Positions 6,798-15,623 of a stretch of 24,991 bases of DNA are shown in pieces (the stretch's first letter is position 1; every line of letters begins with the position of its first letter). Under the pieces are notes generated by a model. That model made no database searches and was not told the DNA's origin. It saw only the letters and a list, made by a program, of their open reading frames with translations. Origin of the DNA: JBKPCD01 sp046727175 (GTDB lineage Bacteria; Acidobacteriota; Vicinamibacteria; Vicinamibacterales; 2-12-FULL-66-21); NCBI GenBank assembly GCA_046727175.1, contig JBKPCD010000045.1, positions 1-24,991 on the forward strand. The letters are read 5' to 3'. The position numbers and the translations under genes were made by a program.

Positions 6798-9700
6798 GCG
6801 TCGCCCGCTTCTTTGTCGAGAACCGACAGGTCTCGTGGGTCCTACTGGTCGGCGTGATTGCCTGGGGAATCTGGGCGTATGCGGCGATGCCCAAACGCAA
6901 GGATCCCGACATACCGGTTCGGCAAGTAGCCGTCGTGACGCCGTGGCCGGGCCAGAGTGCCGAAAGAGTCGAACAGCTCGTCACGCGCAAGGTCGAGGAA
7001 CGTGTCGCTCAAAACATTCGTGTCTCCGAGATCACGTCGACGAGCAGGCCCGGCCTTTCGGTGGTGTACGCCGAAGTCGATGAAGACGCCCGAATCGACA
7101 CCAGCAAGGAGTTCGACGACATCAAAGTCAAGCTTGATGCACTGACCGACTTACCCGAAGGCGCCGGCCCAATTCAATACATCAAGGAATTCGGTGAGAC
7201 CTCGGCGCTGATGCTCACGGTGGCCAGTCCGCCCGCGAGCGGCCCGCGGCTTCAACTGCTGGCGGCCGAGATTGCCGCCGCCGCCGTACCGGTGCCTTCC
7301 ACGCTGCAGGTGGCGCTGTGCAGTTCGGGCTCACCCGATCCGTCCTTCGTCCGTGAGGCGGCGGCGCTGTTGGGCGACGCGCTGGTGCGCAGAGGAGTGG
7401 GAACGGAGGTGCGAACGATCGACCGTGACAGCTTCGTGCTGATCCGACTCTCGGCGCGCGGCGACGTCGGCGCGTTGGCTCCTTCGGTCCGTCAGGCGTG
7501 GGAAGAATTGCCGCAGCGGGCAGACATCCATCCCGATGTGTGGGATCCGATCGTCCTCACTCCGGGCGTTTCACTCATCGACGTTCTGGGGCGTGAAGCT
7601 GGTCCCAAATACTCGTACCGCGAGCTCGATGACTTCACCGATCGCATCGAAAAGGCGATCAAGATCGCGCCGGAAGCATCGCGCGTCACCAGGGTCGGCG
7701 TGATCGAGGAGCAGATTGAAGCCCGGTATTCACAAAACCGTCTGGCAGCATTCGGGATCATTCCAGCCGCAATCAGGGTAGTCCTGCAAAGCCGCAACAC
7801 CACGGTGCCCGCGGGGACCGTGAATGCCGAAGGACGCGAGCTGGCCCTCGAGCAGACGGGTGAATTCCGAACGCTCGCCGACATCGACAAGGTCGTGTTC
7901 ACACAGGCGGCAAACGGTACGCCGGTCTATCTCCGCGATATCGGAAGCGTGCATCGTGGTTACCAGCATCCGGCAACTCTTGTTTCGTACTACACATGGC
8001 GCGATCAAGGCGGGCGTTGGGTGAGAGGCCGGGCCATCGTGCTGTCGACGGAAATGAAGAAAGGTGCACAGATCGATCGCTTCGGGACGGCAGTTCGCGC
8101 CCGAGTCGAAGACATCCGCCGCACGCTCCCGGCCGATCTCGTCATCGGTACGACGTCCGACCAGCAGCGGCAGGTGCGCGAGAAGCTGGACCTCTTCAAT
8201 CGCAGTCTCTGGGAAGCCGTCGTGCTCGTCGTCCTCGTCTCGTTGGTGGGATTCTGGGAATGGCGTTCCGCTCTACTGATGGCGTTATCGATCCCAATCA
8301 CGCTGGCGATGACGTTTGGGTTGATGCAGCTCGTTGGCCTCGACATTCAACAGATGTCGATTGCCTCGCTCATCATCGCGCTGGGGTTGCTCGTGGACGA
8401 TCCGGTCGTCGCCGGCGATGCGATCAAGCGGGAGCTCGCCCAGGGTCAACCGCGATCGATTGCGGCATGGCTCGGACCCGAGAAGCTCTCGAAGGCCATT
8501 CTGTACGCCACGATTACCAATATTGCCGCGTATCTGCCATTCCTGCTGCTGAAGGGCGATGTCGGGAGGTACATCTACAGCCTGCCAATGGCGATTGCCT
8601 GTTCGCTCGTGGCTTCTCGCGTGATGTCGATGACGTTCCTTCCGCTTCTCGCGTACTACATCTTGAAGCCGAGGATGGACGCTGGCGCCGTCCGACCACG
8701 CGACAGCCGCTTCGGCAGAGCGTACGAACGTGCGGTCAGCTTCGCCATCGACCATCGTTGGAAGGTTCTCGCAGCGTCGTCGCTGGGCCTGGCGGCCGGC
8801 GCGTTCTTCGCAACCCACCTCCACCGCCAGTTCTTTCCTCGCGACAACTTCTACATCGCTTACGTCGATATCCGTCTGCCCGAGGATGCGCCGATCGCCC
8901 AGACCGAGCGCGTTGCGCGGCAAGCGGACCAGATCATCCGTGAGGTCACAAATGAGCACGATCGGACGCATGGAGCCGAAGCGTCGCTCGCTTCCATCAC
9001 ATCGTTCGTTGGCGCCGGCGGACCGCGGTTCTGGTTTTCAGTTCGACCCGAGCCGCCGGCCGCGAATTACGCGCAGTTGCTGCTGCAGTTCAGCCGAAGC
9101 GAGGACACCAATCGGCTGATTGGCGCGCTTCAGGAAGCATTGTCGGTGCGGGTCGCCGGGGCGCGCATCGATGTGCGCACGGTCGAAACCGGTCCGCCAA
9201 CGATCATCCCGGTATCGATGCGGATCCTGGGCGACGACACGCGGGTGCTCCGTGGGGAAGCCGAGAAGCTCCAGGCCATCCTGAAAACGTCTCCGTTTGC
9301 AATCAACGTGCGAGACGATTGGGGGAACGACGCCATTCGTACACGACTTGAAATCGATCAGGACCGCGCCGGCGTTGCCGGCGTGTCGAGTCACGACATC
9401 GCCCTGTCGATGTACTCGGGGGTTGTCGGTGCACCAATTGGGTACTTGCGGGAGGGGCGCAAGAACATCCCAATCGTGCAGTTGATGGACTACGGTCAAC
9501 GACAAACAGTCACGGACTTGAGCCAGCTGTACGTCTATTCGAGTCAGACGCCGGTCAAGTTCACGCTCGGCCAGATCTCGCGGCTGACGTACAGCCCGGA
9601 AATCGCGGTTATCCATCGAGTCAACCAGTACCGGGCGGTCAACGTGGCGGCTCTGCCCGCGCCCGGTCGCCTGGCCGAAGAGGTGACCGCGCCTTTGATG

Positions 9701-10333
9701 TCCCGTATCCGGGAGTTCGAACACCAGTTGCCCCCGGGGTATCGATTCGAAATCGTCGGCGAATTGAAGGAACAGATCAAAGGGCAAAGACGGTCAGTGA
9801 CAGTGTTGATTGCATCAGTGATCGCGATCTATCTGGCGCTCGTTTTTCAATTCAGGAATGCGTTCAAGCCGTTCATCGTGTTTGCGGGTATTCCCTTCGG
9901 AGCCGTCGGCGCGTTCGCCAGTTTGTGGCTGACCGGAATGCCGATGGGGTTCCTCGCGATCCTCGGCATCACGAGCCTCATCGGCGTCATCGTGAGCCAT
10001 GTGATCGTGCTGTTCGACTTCATCGAGGAACAGCACGAGCTCGGCGCGCCGCTGCGGGATGCCTTGATCGATGCAGGGATCCGCCGCATCCGGCCGGTGC
10101 TCATTACCGTCGGCGCCACGGTCCTGGCGCTGTTTCCGTTGGCGCTGCACGGCGGCCCGCTGTGGGAAGCTCTGTGCTATGCGCAGATCGGAGGCCTCAC
10201 GCTGGCGACAGCGGTCACGCTGTTTCTGGTTCCGGTCTTCTATTCGGTGTTTGTCCTCGATCTCAAGGTCGTCGCCTGGGGTCCGCCCTTGCAGCCAAAA
10301 CTCCAGGTGCGAGAGGAAATAACCGCCGGATAA
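6794..10333 (+). CDS. RND-family efflux pump, inner-membrane permease
   Basis: 1179 residues, longer than the usual 1030-1060. Transmembrane segment 1 is at about 12-30, followed by porter strands (VAVVTPWPGQSAERVEQLV). Later come the central membrane helices with the proton-relay acids in GLLVDDPVVAGDAIKRE (about 530-546), and a second half that repeats the fold and ends with SLIGVIVSHVIVLFDFIEE and the final helices. The extra length lies mainly between LMLTVASPP (about 140) and YSYRELDDFTD (about 273), where an extra domain of roughly 100 residues interrupts the porter region. From memory, a subfamily of RND pumps carries such an insertion. The pump would export an unidentified hydrophobic or cationic substrate using the proton gradient; a substrate class cannot be assigned. 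It starts with GTG overlapping the adaptor stop. Confidence 0.95.
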   Translation: MSVARFFVENRQVSWVLLVGVIAWGIWAYAAMPKRKDPDIPVRQVAVVTPWPGQSAERVEQLVTRKVEERVAQNIRVSEITSTSRPGLSVVYAEVDEDARIDTSKEFDDIKVKLDALTDLPEGAGPIQYIKEFGETSALMLTVASPPASGPRLQLLAAEIAAAAVPVPSTLQVALCSSGSPDPSFVREAAALLGDALVRRGVGTEVRTIDRDSFVLIRLSARGDVGALAPSVRQAWEELPQRADIHPDVWDPIVLTPGVSLIDVLGREAGPKYSYRELDDFTDRIEKAIKIAPEASRVTRVGVIEEQIEARYSQNRLAAFGIIPAAIRVVLQSRNTTVPAGTVNAEGRELALEQTGEFRTLADIDKVVFTQAANGTPVYLRDIGSVHRGYQHPATLVSYYTWRDQGGRWVRGRAIVLSTEMKKGAQIDRFGTAVRARVEDIRRTLPADLVIGTTSDQQRQVREKLDLFNRSLWEAVVLVVLVSLVGFWEWRSALLMALSIPITLAMTFGLMQLVGLDIQQMSIASLIIALGLLVDDPVVAGDAIKRELAQGQPRSIAAWLGPEKLSKAILYATITNIAAYLPFLLLKGDVGRYIYSLPMAIACSLVASRVMSMTFLPLLAYYILKPRMDAGAVRPRDSRFGRAYERAVSFAIDHRWKVLAASSLGLAAGAFFATHLHRQFFPRDNFYIAYVDIRLPEDAPIAQTERVARQADQIIREVTNEHDRTHGAEASLASITSFVGAGGPRFWFSVRPEPPAANYAQLLLQFSRSEDTNRLIGALQEALSVRVAGARIDVRTVETGPPTIIPVSMRILGDDTRVLRGEAEKLQAILKTSPFAINVRDDWGNDAIRTRLEIDQDRAGVAGVSSHDIALSMYSGVVGAPIGYLREGRKNIPIVQLMDYGQRQTVTDLSQLYVYSSQTPVKFTLGQISRLTYSPEIAVIHRVNQYRAVNVAALPAPGRLAEEVTAPLMSRIREFEHQLPPGYRFEIVGELKEQIKGQRRSVTVLIASVIAIYLALVFQFRNAFKPFIVFAGIPFGAVGAFASLWLTGMPMGFLAILGITSLIGVIVSHVIVLFDFIEEQHELGAPLRDALIDAGIRRIRPVLITVGATVLALFPLALHGGPLWEALCYAQIGGLTLATAVTLFLVPVFYSVFVLDLKVVAWGPPLQPKLQVREEITAG

Positions 10334-10360
10334 CGCTCCGAGGGACAAAGGTCAATCTTT

Positions 10361-10927
10361 ATGACGACAACCCTTGATTGGCAGCGGAACAGGGACATGT
10401 GGGTCCGCGTTCTCGAGAAACAGACCGGTGAAGGCGTAGCCGCCTGGAATTCGAGAATCCGCAAACACCGATTTGGCGACGAGCGGCAACTCAGAACCTG
10501 GCTTTCACAACGGAACGTCACAGGTTACGCGCAGCAGCTGCTCGTCATGGAGCGCTTTGGCTATCCGGATTTCGTCCTCGCGACGGCCGAACAACTGATC
10601 GACAGGCAATATGCAGACGCACCTCCGCTCCGGGCCGTCTACGACGCGATCGTCGAGGCCGCGAGCGGTTGCGGTGACGTCGTTGTCCAAGCGCGCAAGA
10701 CGTTCGTGTCGCTGGTCTCGCGGCGTCGCACGTTCGCGCGTATTCAGCGAGCGGGCAAAAACCGAGTGAATCTTGGGCTTCGTCTGGACGGACAGCGCCC
10801 GGTCGGGCGGCTGGTGCGATCGAATCTTCACGAGACCATGCAACTGCAGATTCCGCTTACGACGGAGGCAGAAGTGGACGCTGAAGTGCGGCGATGGTTG
10901 AGGCGCGCGTATGTCGAGAATTCTTGA
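10361..10927 (+). CDS. DUF4287/DUF5655-like protein
   Basis: 188 residues, soluble. The first 75 residues (VLEKQTGEGVAAWNSRI ... LSQRNVTGYAQQLLVMERFG) resemble the DUF4287 helical domain. Residues about 85-185 (AVYDAIVEAASGCG, ARKTFVSLVSRRRTFARI, RVNLGLRL, LHETMQL, WLRRAYV) resemble DUF5655. Proteins with this pair of domains are common in soil bacteria and their biochemical role is unknown. The gene begins 27 bases after the pump stop on the same strand, so it may be cotranscribed, but a link to efflux is not shown. ATG start with AAAGG about 9 bases upstream. Confidence 0.8.
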   Translation: MTTTLDWQRNRDMWVRVLEKQTGEGVAAWNSRIRKHRFGDERQLRTWLSQRNVTGYAQQLLVMERFGYPDFVLATAEQLIDRQYADAPPLRAVYDAIVEAASGCGDVVVQARKTFVSLVSRRRTFARIQRAGKNRVNLGLRLDGQRPVGRLVRSNLHETMQLQIPLTTEAEVDAEVRRWLRRAYVENS

Positions 10928-10935
10928 TCACGCTT

Positions 10936-10965
10936 CGCCTCGGTATTGATGTCTACGACGAGGCG
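10936..10965. terminator. Hairpin between convergent genes
   Basis: CGCCTCG (10936-10942) pairs perfectly with CGAGGCG (10959-10965) around a 16-base loop, just after the stop at 10927 and before the convergent AraC stop at 11074. There is no T tract, so intrinsic termination is doubtful. The rest of this gap (10966-11073) holds nothing I recognise. Confidence 0.3.
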
Positions 10966-11073
10966 GCGACATCGATCTAAGGGTCCCCGACCGTCCGAGA
11001 TGCGTGGGCGACACGGGAGCAGGCGGGGGAAGTGAAAGAAGATGAACGGCCATGCGGGTGCGCAGTTCGGGCG

Positions 11074-12101
11074 CTACGAAGCGGCCGCCGTTCGCCGAAC
11101 CGCTCCCGGCGAGAATCCGATCACGCGCTTGAATGTGCGCCTGAAGGCAGCCTCCGACTCGTAGCCAAGACGGCCAGCCACTTCAGCGAGAGGCACACCG
11201 TCCTCCTTCAGCCAGGCCAGGGCGACGTGCATTCTCCAGGCGCCACATAGTGCATGGCCGGCTCGCCGACGAGCGACGTGAATCGTGCAGCGAATGCGGA
11301 GTGGGACATCGCGACTTCGTTGGCGAGGGATTCGACCGTCCATGGGTGGGAGGGATTGCGATGCACGAGCGCAAGAGCGCGACCAATCTGTTGGTCCTGG
11401 AGCGCGCCGAGCCATCCGGTTTGCGCAGCCGGATCCTTTGCCATCCACGATCGGATCGCCTGAATGACGAGGATGTCGCCGAGGCGAGTCACGACCGCCT
11501 CGCCGCCGAGATGCATTTCCTGTGCTTCAACCGCCATCAAGCGGAGCGTGCTCTGGATCGATTCGAGCTCTGGGGAATTCCATGCGTCCAGCGTGATCAC
11601 GTTGGGCAGTAAGGTGACGAGCCGATGAGCCACGGGGTGATCGAAGCGAACCGCTCCGCCGGTGATCATCGTCGGCGCACCGCCTCCACCATGCCGGAGA
11701 ATCTCGTACCGATCGCTGACCTGTTCGCGTGGAAGCTCGAGGAGGCTCACCGGAGTGACACCGTGTTCACTTGTCAACCTGTGACCAGTGCCGTGCGGCA
11801 CGAGCGCGAAGTGGCCGGACTGCAGCACGTGGTCTTCGCATCCGTCGATTTCCAGGACGCACCGACCCGACGTCACGACGTGGAACATCAGGCAGTCGTC
11901 GAAGGCAGGGAACGCGATCGCCCACGGCGCAGTGAATTCCCCTCGGCAGTACAAAACGCCGGTCATCCGCAAGAAGTGCAGAGCTTCGCCCAATGGATCA
12001 ACTGGCGCCAACGGAATCTTCATCGGTTCGAGTATGCGCCTGACCGCCATGTTCGTCCACGAACATGGATGAACGAGCCGCAATCCGAGACGTTCGAGCA
12101 T
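11074..12101 (-). pseudogene. AraC-family regulator with cupin domain, frameshifted
   Basis: The N-terminal part (from 12101 down to about 11240) has the cupin found in many AraC proteins (LMFHVVTSGRCVLEIDG, SGHFALVPHGTGHRL), then an interdomain region and the first helix-turn-helix (VESLANEVAMSHSAFAARF). After GEPAMHYVA the frame runs into a stop, while the next frame continues in perfect family order: WRMHVALAWLKEDGVPLAEV, then AAFRRTFKRVIGFSPGAVRR. One missing base in the GGCGC run at 11239-11243 restores ...MHYVARWRMHVAL and a whole 343 codons. ATG 12101 has AGGTGG 5 bases upstream; ATG 12023 (MKIPLAPVDPLGEAL) is an alternative nearer the usual family start. It is divergent from the DUF899 gene. 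It may be a true pseudogene or a sequencing error. Confidence 0.85.
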
Positions 12102-12327
12102 TGTTCCACCTAATGTTGCGCTCCATAGTGGAGTGTAGTGACTAGCAACCACCGCTGAACGTGGAAGAAGAGCATGACAGCGAAACCGGAACGAACGATG
12201 AGGACAGTTGACAAAAGAAAGAGACGACGACTCGCAACCTGGACACGCGCACAGTGGCTGACAGCCCAGCTCCTGCCTGGCAAGAACACGGCTCGGCGGC
12301 AAGGACAGCAAGAACGAGGAGAAGAAC

Positions 12328-13125
12328 ATGGACAACAAGGAACCAGATAGGGAGCATCGGAAGGGACGTCTCCCAAACAACACGCCGCCGGTTGTGTCGG
12401 CGCAGGAGTGGGAGGCTGCGCGCCAGCAGCTCCTCGTGAAGGAGAAGGCGCTGACCCACGCCCGTGACGCGCTGGCCGCCGAGCGTCGGCGGATGCCGTG
12501 GCTGGCCGTGCAGAAGAAGTACGAGTTCGACGGTCCAAAGGGAAAGGTGAGCCTGCTCGACCTGTTCGACGGCCGCGGTCAGCTCATCGTGTATCGCGCC
12601 TTCTTCGAGCCTGGTGTGTACGGATGGCCCGAGCATGCGTGCCGCGGCTGCTCCTTCCTGGCCGACCAGGTCGCGCATCTCGCCCACCTGAACGCGCGCG
12701 ACACCACGCTCGCCTTCGCCTCGCGTGCGCCGTATGCCGATATCGAGCGCCTGAAAGCACGAATGGAATGGAAGATGCCGTGGTACAGCATCACGGACAG
12801 CTTCGACAAGGACTTCGGCGTGGACGAGTGGCACGGTACGAACGCGTTTATCCGCGACGGCAACGATGTGTTCCGCACGTACTTCATCAACAACCGCGGC
12901 GACGAGCAGATGGGGAGCACCTGGAACTACCTCGACATCACTGCGTTCGGGCGTCAGGAGACATGGGAGGACTCGCCGGAGGGCTACCCGCAGACGCCGC
13001 CGTACAAGTGGTGGAACTGGCACGACAACTACGACGCCGAGGCCTCGCGTGACCGGAAGTGGGTCGAGGTGTCCGACGCTGGAGAAGCCACCTTCCGAAA
13101 GCGCGGCGCAGCGGCGAAAGCATGA
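12328..13125 (+). CDS. DUF899 thioredoxin-fold protein
   Basis: 265 residues. The central domain from about 65 (KGKVSLLDLFDGRGQLIVYRAFF) has the thioredoxin-like layout of DUF899, including a CRGC redox-like motif (HACRGCSFLADQ), then FASRAPYADIERLKARMEW and the C-terminal aromatic block KWWNWHDNY. DUF899 proteins are cytoplasmic and predicted to be redox-active; the substrate is unknown. The N-terminal 60 residues are charged and helical. The ATG follows GAGGAGAAGAAC, a strong ribosome site. It is followed by a DUF2182 gene on the same strand and is divergent from the AraC-like gene at 12101, which may once have regulated it. Confidence 0.9.
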   Translation: MDNKEPDREHRKGRLPNNTPPVVSAQEWEAARQQLLVKEKALTHARDALAAERRRMPWLAVQKKYEFDGPKGKVSLLDLFDGRGQLIVYRAFFEPGVYGWPEHACRGCSFLADQVAHLAHLNARDTTLAFASRAPYADIERLKARMEWKMPWYSITDSFDKDFGVDEWHGTNAFIRDGNDVFRTYFINNRGDEQMGSTWNYLDITAFGRQETWEDSPEGYPQTPPYKWWNWHDNYDAEASRDRKWVEVSDAGEATFRKRGAAAKA

Positions 13126-13189
13126 CCGAGGCCCATCTCGCCCGCTCGAAGGACGGCAACGCCACGTGATCGCGGACGTCTCACGACGC

Positions 13190-13981
13190 ATGACTTCCGA
13201 TCGACCGTCCCAACGAGCGTTTCTTGGCGTCTCGGCGCTGCTCTTTGCGGTGAGTGCGGCGGTAACGATTGTCTGGTGCACATCCATGTCCGCGATGGGC
13301 GGAATGCCGATGCCCGGCGGCTGGACGATGACGATGGCGTGGATGCGGATGCCGGGACAGACGTGGCTCGGCGCCGCCGCGTCGTTCCTCGTCATGTGGA
13401 TCTTCATGATGGTAGCGATGATGCTGCCGTCCCTGGTGCCCATGCTGCGGCGCTACCGCCAGGCCGTCGGCGGGACAGGCGAGACTGGCCTGGGGCCGCT
13501 GACGGCGATGGTTGGCGCGGGTTACTTCTTCGTCTGGACCGTGTTCGGAATGGCCGTCTTTCCACTAGGCGTCACGCTGGCGGAGCTCGAGATGCAGCAG
13601 CTGGCGCTGGCGCGCGCCGTTCCGATCGCGATCGGCGTGGTCGTCCTCATCGCCGGCGCGCTCCAGTTCAGCGCGTGGAAGGCGCATCACCTTGCCCGCT
13701 GCCTGGAGGCACCTGGGCGTGGTCGTACGTTGCCAGCCGACGCCTCCACGGCCTGGCGGCACGGCCTGCGTCTCGGCCTCCAGTGCAGCTACTGCTGCGG
13801 CGGTCTGATGGCGATCCTCCTGGTCACCGGGGTCATGGACCTTCGCGCGATGGCGGTCGTGGCGGCAGCCATCACCGTCGAACGTCTCGCTCCGACTGGT
13901 GAGCGCGCCACGCGAGCCATCGGGGCCGTCGGCGTTGCGGCGGGTTTGTTGCTGATAGCCGGAGCAGCGGCGCTCGGATGA
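13190..13981 (+). CDS. DUF2182 multi-pass membrane protein
   Basis: 263 residues with about six hydrophobic segments. The family hallmark WIFMMVAMMLPSLVPML appears at about 70-86, preceded by a Met-rich loop (MSAMGGMPMPGG) and followed later by CSYCCGG and GVMDLRAMAVVAA. DUF2182 proteins are described as predicted metal-binding integral membrane proteins; the Met, His and Cys clusters fit metal contact, but the metal and role are not known. I chose ATG 13190; a GTG at 13166 in frame (AAGGA 12 bases upstream) would add eight residues. It lies about 65 bases after the DUF899 stop and the two are probably cotranscribed. Confidence 0.88.
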   Translation: MTSDRPSQRAFLGVSALLFAVSAAVTIVWCTSMSAMGGMPMPGGWTMTMAWMRMPGQTWLGAAASFLVMWIFMMVAMMLPSLVPMLRRYRQAVGGTGETGLGPLTAMVGAGYFFVWTVFGMAVFPLGVTLAELEMQQLALARAVPIAIGVVVLIAGALQFSAWKAHHLARCLEAPGRGRTLPADASTAWRHGLRLGLQCSYCCGGLMAILLVTGVMDLRAMAVVAAAITVERLAPTGERATRAIGAVGVAAGLLLIAGAAALG

Positions 13982-14290
13982 CGGATCCGCTCGCAGGAAC
14001 ACGAACTCGCCGAGTGCGTCGTCTGGTGTCTATGGCCTCAGCGCCTATCGCACCCGGCCGCTCGCCGCGCAGCCTGGGCTGGTCGTGGGTGACGGCGGAC
14101 TTCCGGAGAGCCACATTCCAGAAGCGTCAGGCACCTGACGGCGGCGCTGGCCGAGTGCGGTGAGCCGTGCCGTCGGGCTCGCTCGTGAAAGGCGCTTCAC
14201 GCCGGCCGTGGCGGACCGATCCCGTCCAACCACCGGGCAATCTTGGAGTCGGTCGTAATGACATCGGGCACGTCCGCAATCTGGTCGCTG
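13982..14290. other. Region without a recognised gene
   Basis: Open frames here look like chance GC-rich translations. One reverse frame reading ELGMRVASSDQIADV and then TTDSKIARWLDGIG, ending at a stop at 14197-14199, looks somewhat protein-like but I do not recognise it. It abuts the arginase remnant in another frame and may be part of the same decayed locus. Confidence 0.4.
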
Positions 14291-14452
14291 GACGCGACCC
14301 GCATGCCGAGCTCGCAGTCGTGTCGCCAAGCCTGCTCCCAGCAGCGCATCAGGCAGGGTCTCGACACCGGTCGGCCGGAGCCCGAGCACCGATGGCGCTT
14401 CGATAATCGCGTAGCGGCGATTCACGGCCTTCGTTTCGATGGAACCAAACAT
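14291..14452 (-). pseudogene. N-terminal fragment of an arginase-family (ureohydrolase) protein
   Basis: From an ATG at 14452, about 54 residues read MFGSIETKAVNRRYAIIEAP, then SVLGLRPTGVETLPDALL, then GLATRLRARHAGRV. The segment EAPSVLGLRPTGVE...LPDALLGAGL matches, from memory, the N-terminus of bacterial arginase-like proteins. The similarity stops abruptly, and none of the manganese-binding motifs (GGDHS, DxHxD) follow in any frame. It is therefore a remnant left by deletion or rearrangement, not a working enzyme. Family assignment rests on a short stretch. Confidence 0.55.
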
Positions 14453-14637
14453 CTGAACGGTTGATGTCGGTCGTGCGTCCGTGGTCTCGGTGCACGACGC
14501 GAGGCCCATCGCATTATCGAATTCAACATGGCGGCGCGTCGGCGGCTATGCGCGCCTGTTTCAGAGCAAACAAGATTCCGGACGATCCACGAGCTCGCGA
14601 TCGACTACCACTCTCGATCTAACGTATCGGGAGGGCG

Positions 14638-15429
14638 CTAGTCGTCCAGCCTGCCCATCGTCAAATTGACGATAGTTCCCGTCATCCCGCTTGCCTTATC
14701 AGACGCTATGAAGACCGCCACGTTGGCCATCTCCTCGAGCGTCATGAGCCGTCGCGGGTGAATTCTGCTTGCGAGCATCTCTTGCCACTGCTCCCAGGTC
14801 ATTCCCGATGCCTTGGCGCGAGGCTCGAAGGCGTCCTTGATCGTGCTCGTCTCCGGCATGGCATACGGTCGCAGACCGACCACGCGAATGCCCTGAGGTG
14901 CGAGCTCGGCAGAGAGATCTCGAGTGAGTGCCTCCTTGGCCGCCTGCGCCGGACCATAGCCTCCCACTAATGGGATGCCCTCGCGCGAATGGGTTGCGGT
15001 GACGGTCATGATTACCCCCGACCTATTTGCGATCATCCGCCGCGCTGCAAGGCGTGAGGTCAGGAAGTACGACGTCGCGAGGATCGTGATTGGCAAAGAG
15101 AACTGCTCGACATCCAGCTCGGCCAGAGGCACACCCAGAATCCTGGCATTCGGGATACCGACCGCGTTGAACGAAATGTCGACGCGGCCCGCCTTGTCGA
15201 TCACGGACTGTAGATGCCTATCCACAGCTTGCTCGTCGAGGGCGTCGACCTCCGCTGCCTCGGCGGATTCGCCGGCCGAATTAACGTCCTTGGCGACAGC
15301 CTCGACGGCGGCCAGACGTCGGCCGGTGAGAAACAACTTGGCCCCCTCGCGCGCAAATGTGCGAGCGACAGCCCCTCCGATTCCGCCTCCGGCTCCGTAG
15401 ATCACTGCAACCTTGTTCTCGAGCATCAT
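14638..15429 (-). CDS. Short-chain dehydrogenase/reductase with altered active site
   Basis: 263 residues from ATG 15429, which has AAGGA about 7 bases upstream; an upstream in-frame ATG at 15540 is less likely. A Rossmann fold is clear: GAGGGIG at 12-18 (NAD(P)-binding), TGRR after strand 2, FNAVG in place of the NNAG motif. The catalytic site is unusual. In the alignment to YSASKAA the sequence is YGPAQAAKEAL, so Tyr158 is kept but the Lys position is Gln162, and the position 13 before Tyr, normally Ser, is Ala145 (VTATHS). The fold and cofactor site remain, so it may be a non-classical SDR or a binding protein. It is divergent from the sigma-factor gene, with about 195 bases between. Confidence 0.88.
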   Translation of the reverse strand: MMLENKVAVIYGAGGGIGGAVARTFAREGAKLFLTGRRLAAVEAVAKDVNSAGESAEAAEVDALDEQAVDRHLQSVIDKAGRVDISFNAVGIPNARILGVPLAELDVEQFSLPITILATSYFLTSRLAARRMIANRSGVIMTVTATHSREGIPLVGGYGPAQAAKEALTRDLSAELAPQGIRVVGLRPYAMPETSTIKDAFEPRAKASGMTWEQWQEMLASRIHPRRLMTLEEMANVAVFIASDKASGMTGTIVNLTMGRLDD

Positions 15430-15623
15430 TCTGGGTTCCTTGTTCTGTGCCCACGTGTCACATCCGCCCACGTGCCGACGCCGGGTCATCCGAACGTTCA
15501 GAGATGGAGACACCGCGACGTCGACAGAATGGGCGTGCATGCTTTTCCGCCCCCTTCGCGCTGGCCGTTACTGTGGGCAAGCCCAGTTCGCGGTTCGGCC
15601 GGTGTCTATATTGGGAGAGCGAA

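Noticed and set aside
11032..11250. Plus-strand ORFs opposite the AraC C-terminus, one with a fair ribosome site
   Set aside because: They are antisense to conserved AraC sequence and show no family similarity.
12142..13443. 433-codon open frame on the minus strand
   Set aside because: It is antisense to the DUF899 and DUF2182 genes, has low-complexity Val/Arg-rich sequence and no domain; it is a GC-rich shadow.
10928..14640. Search for insertion-sequence ends or transposase around the remnant genes
   Set aside because: No transposase motif, terminal inverted repeats or target duplications were visible.
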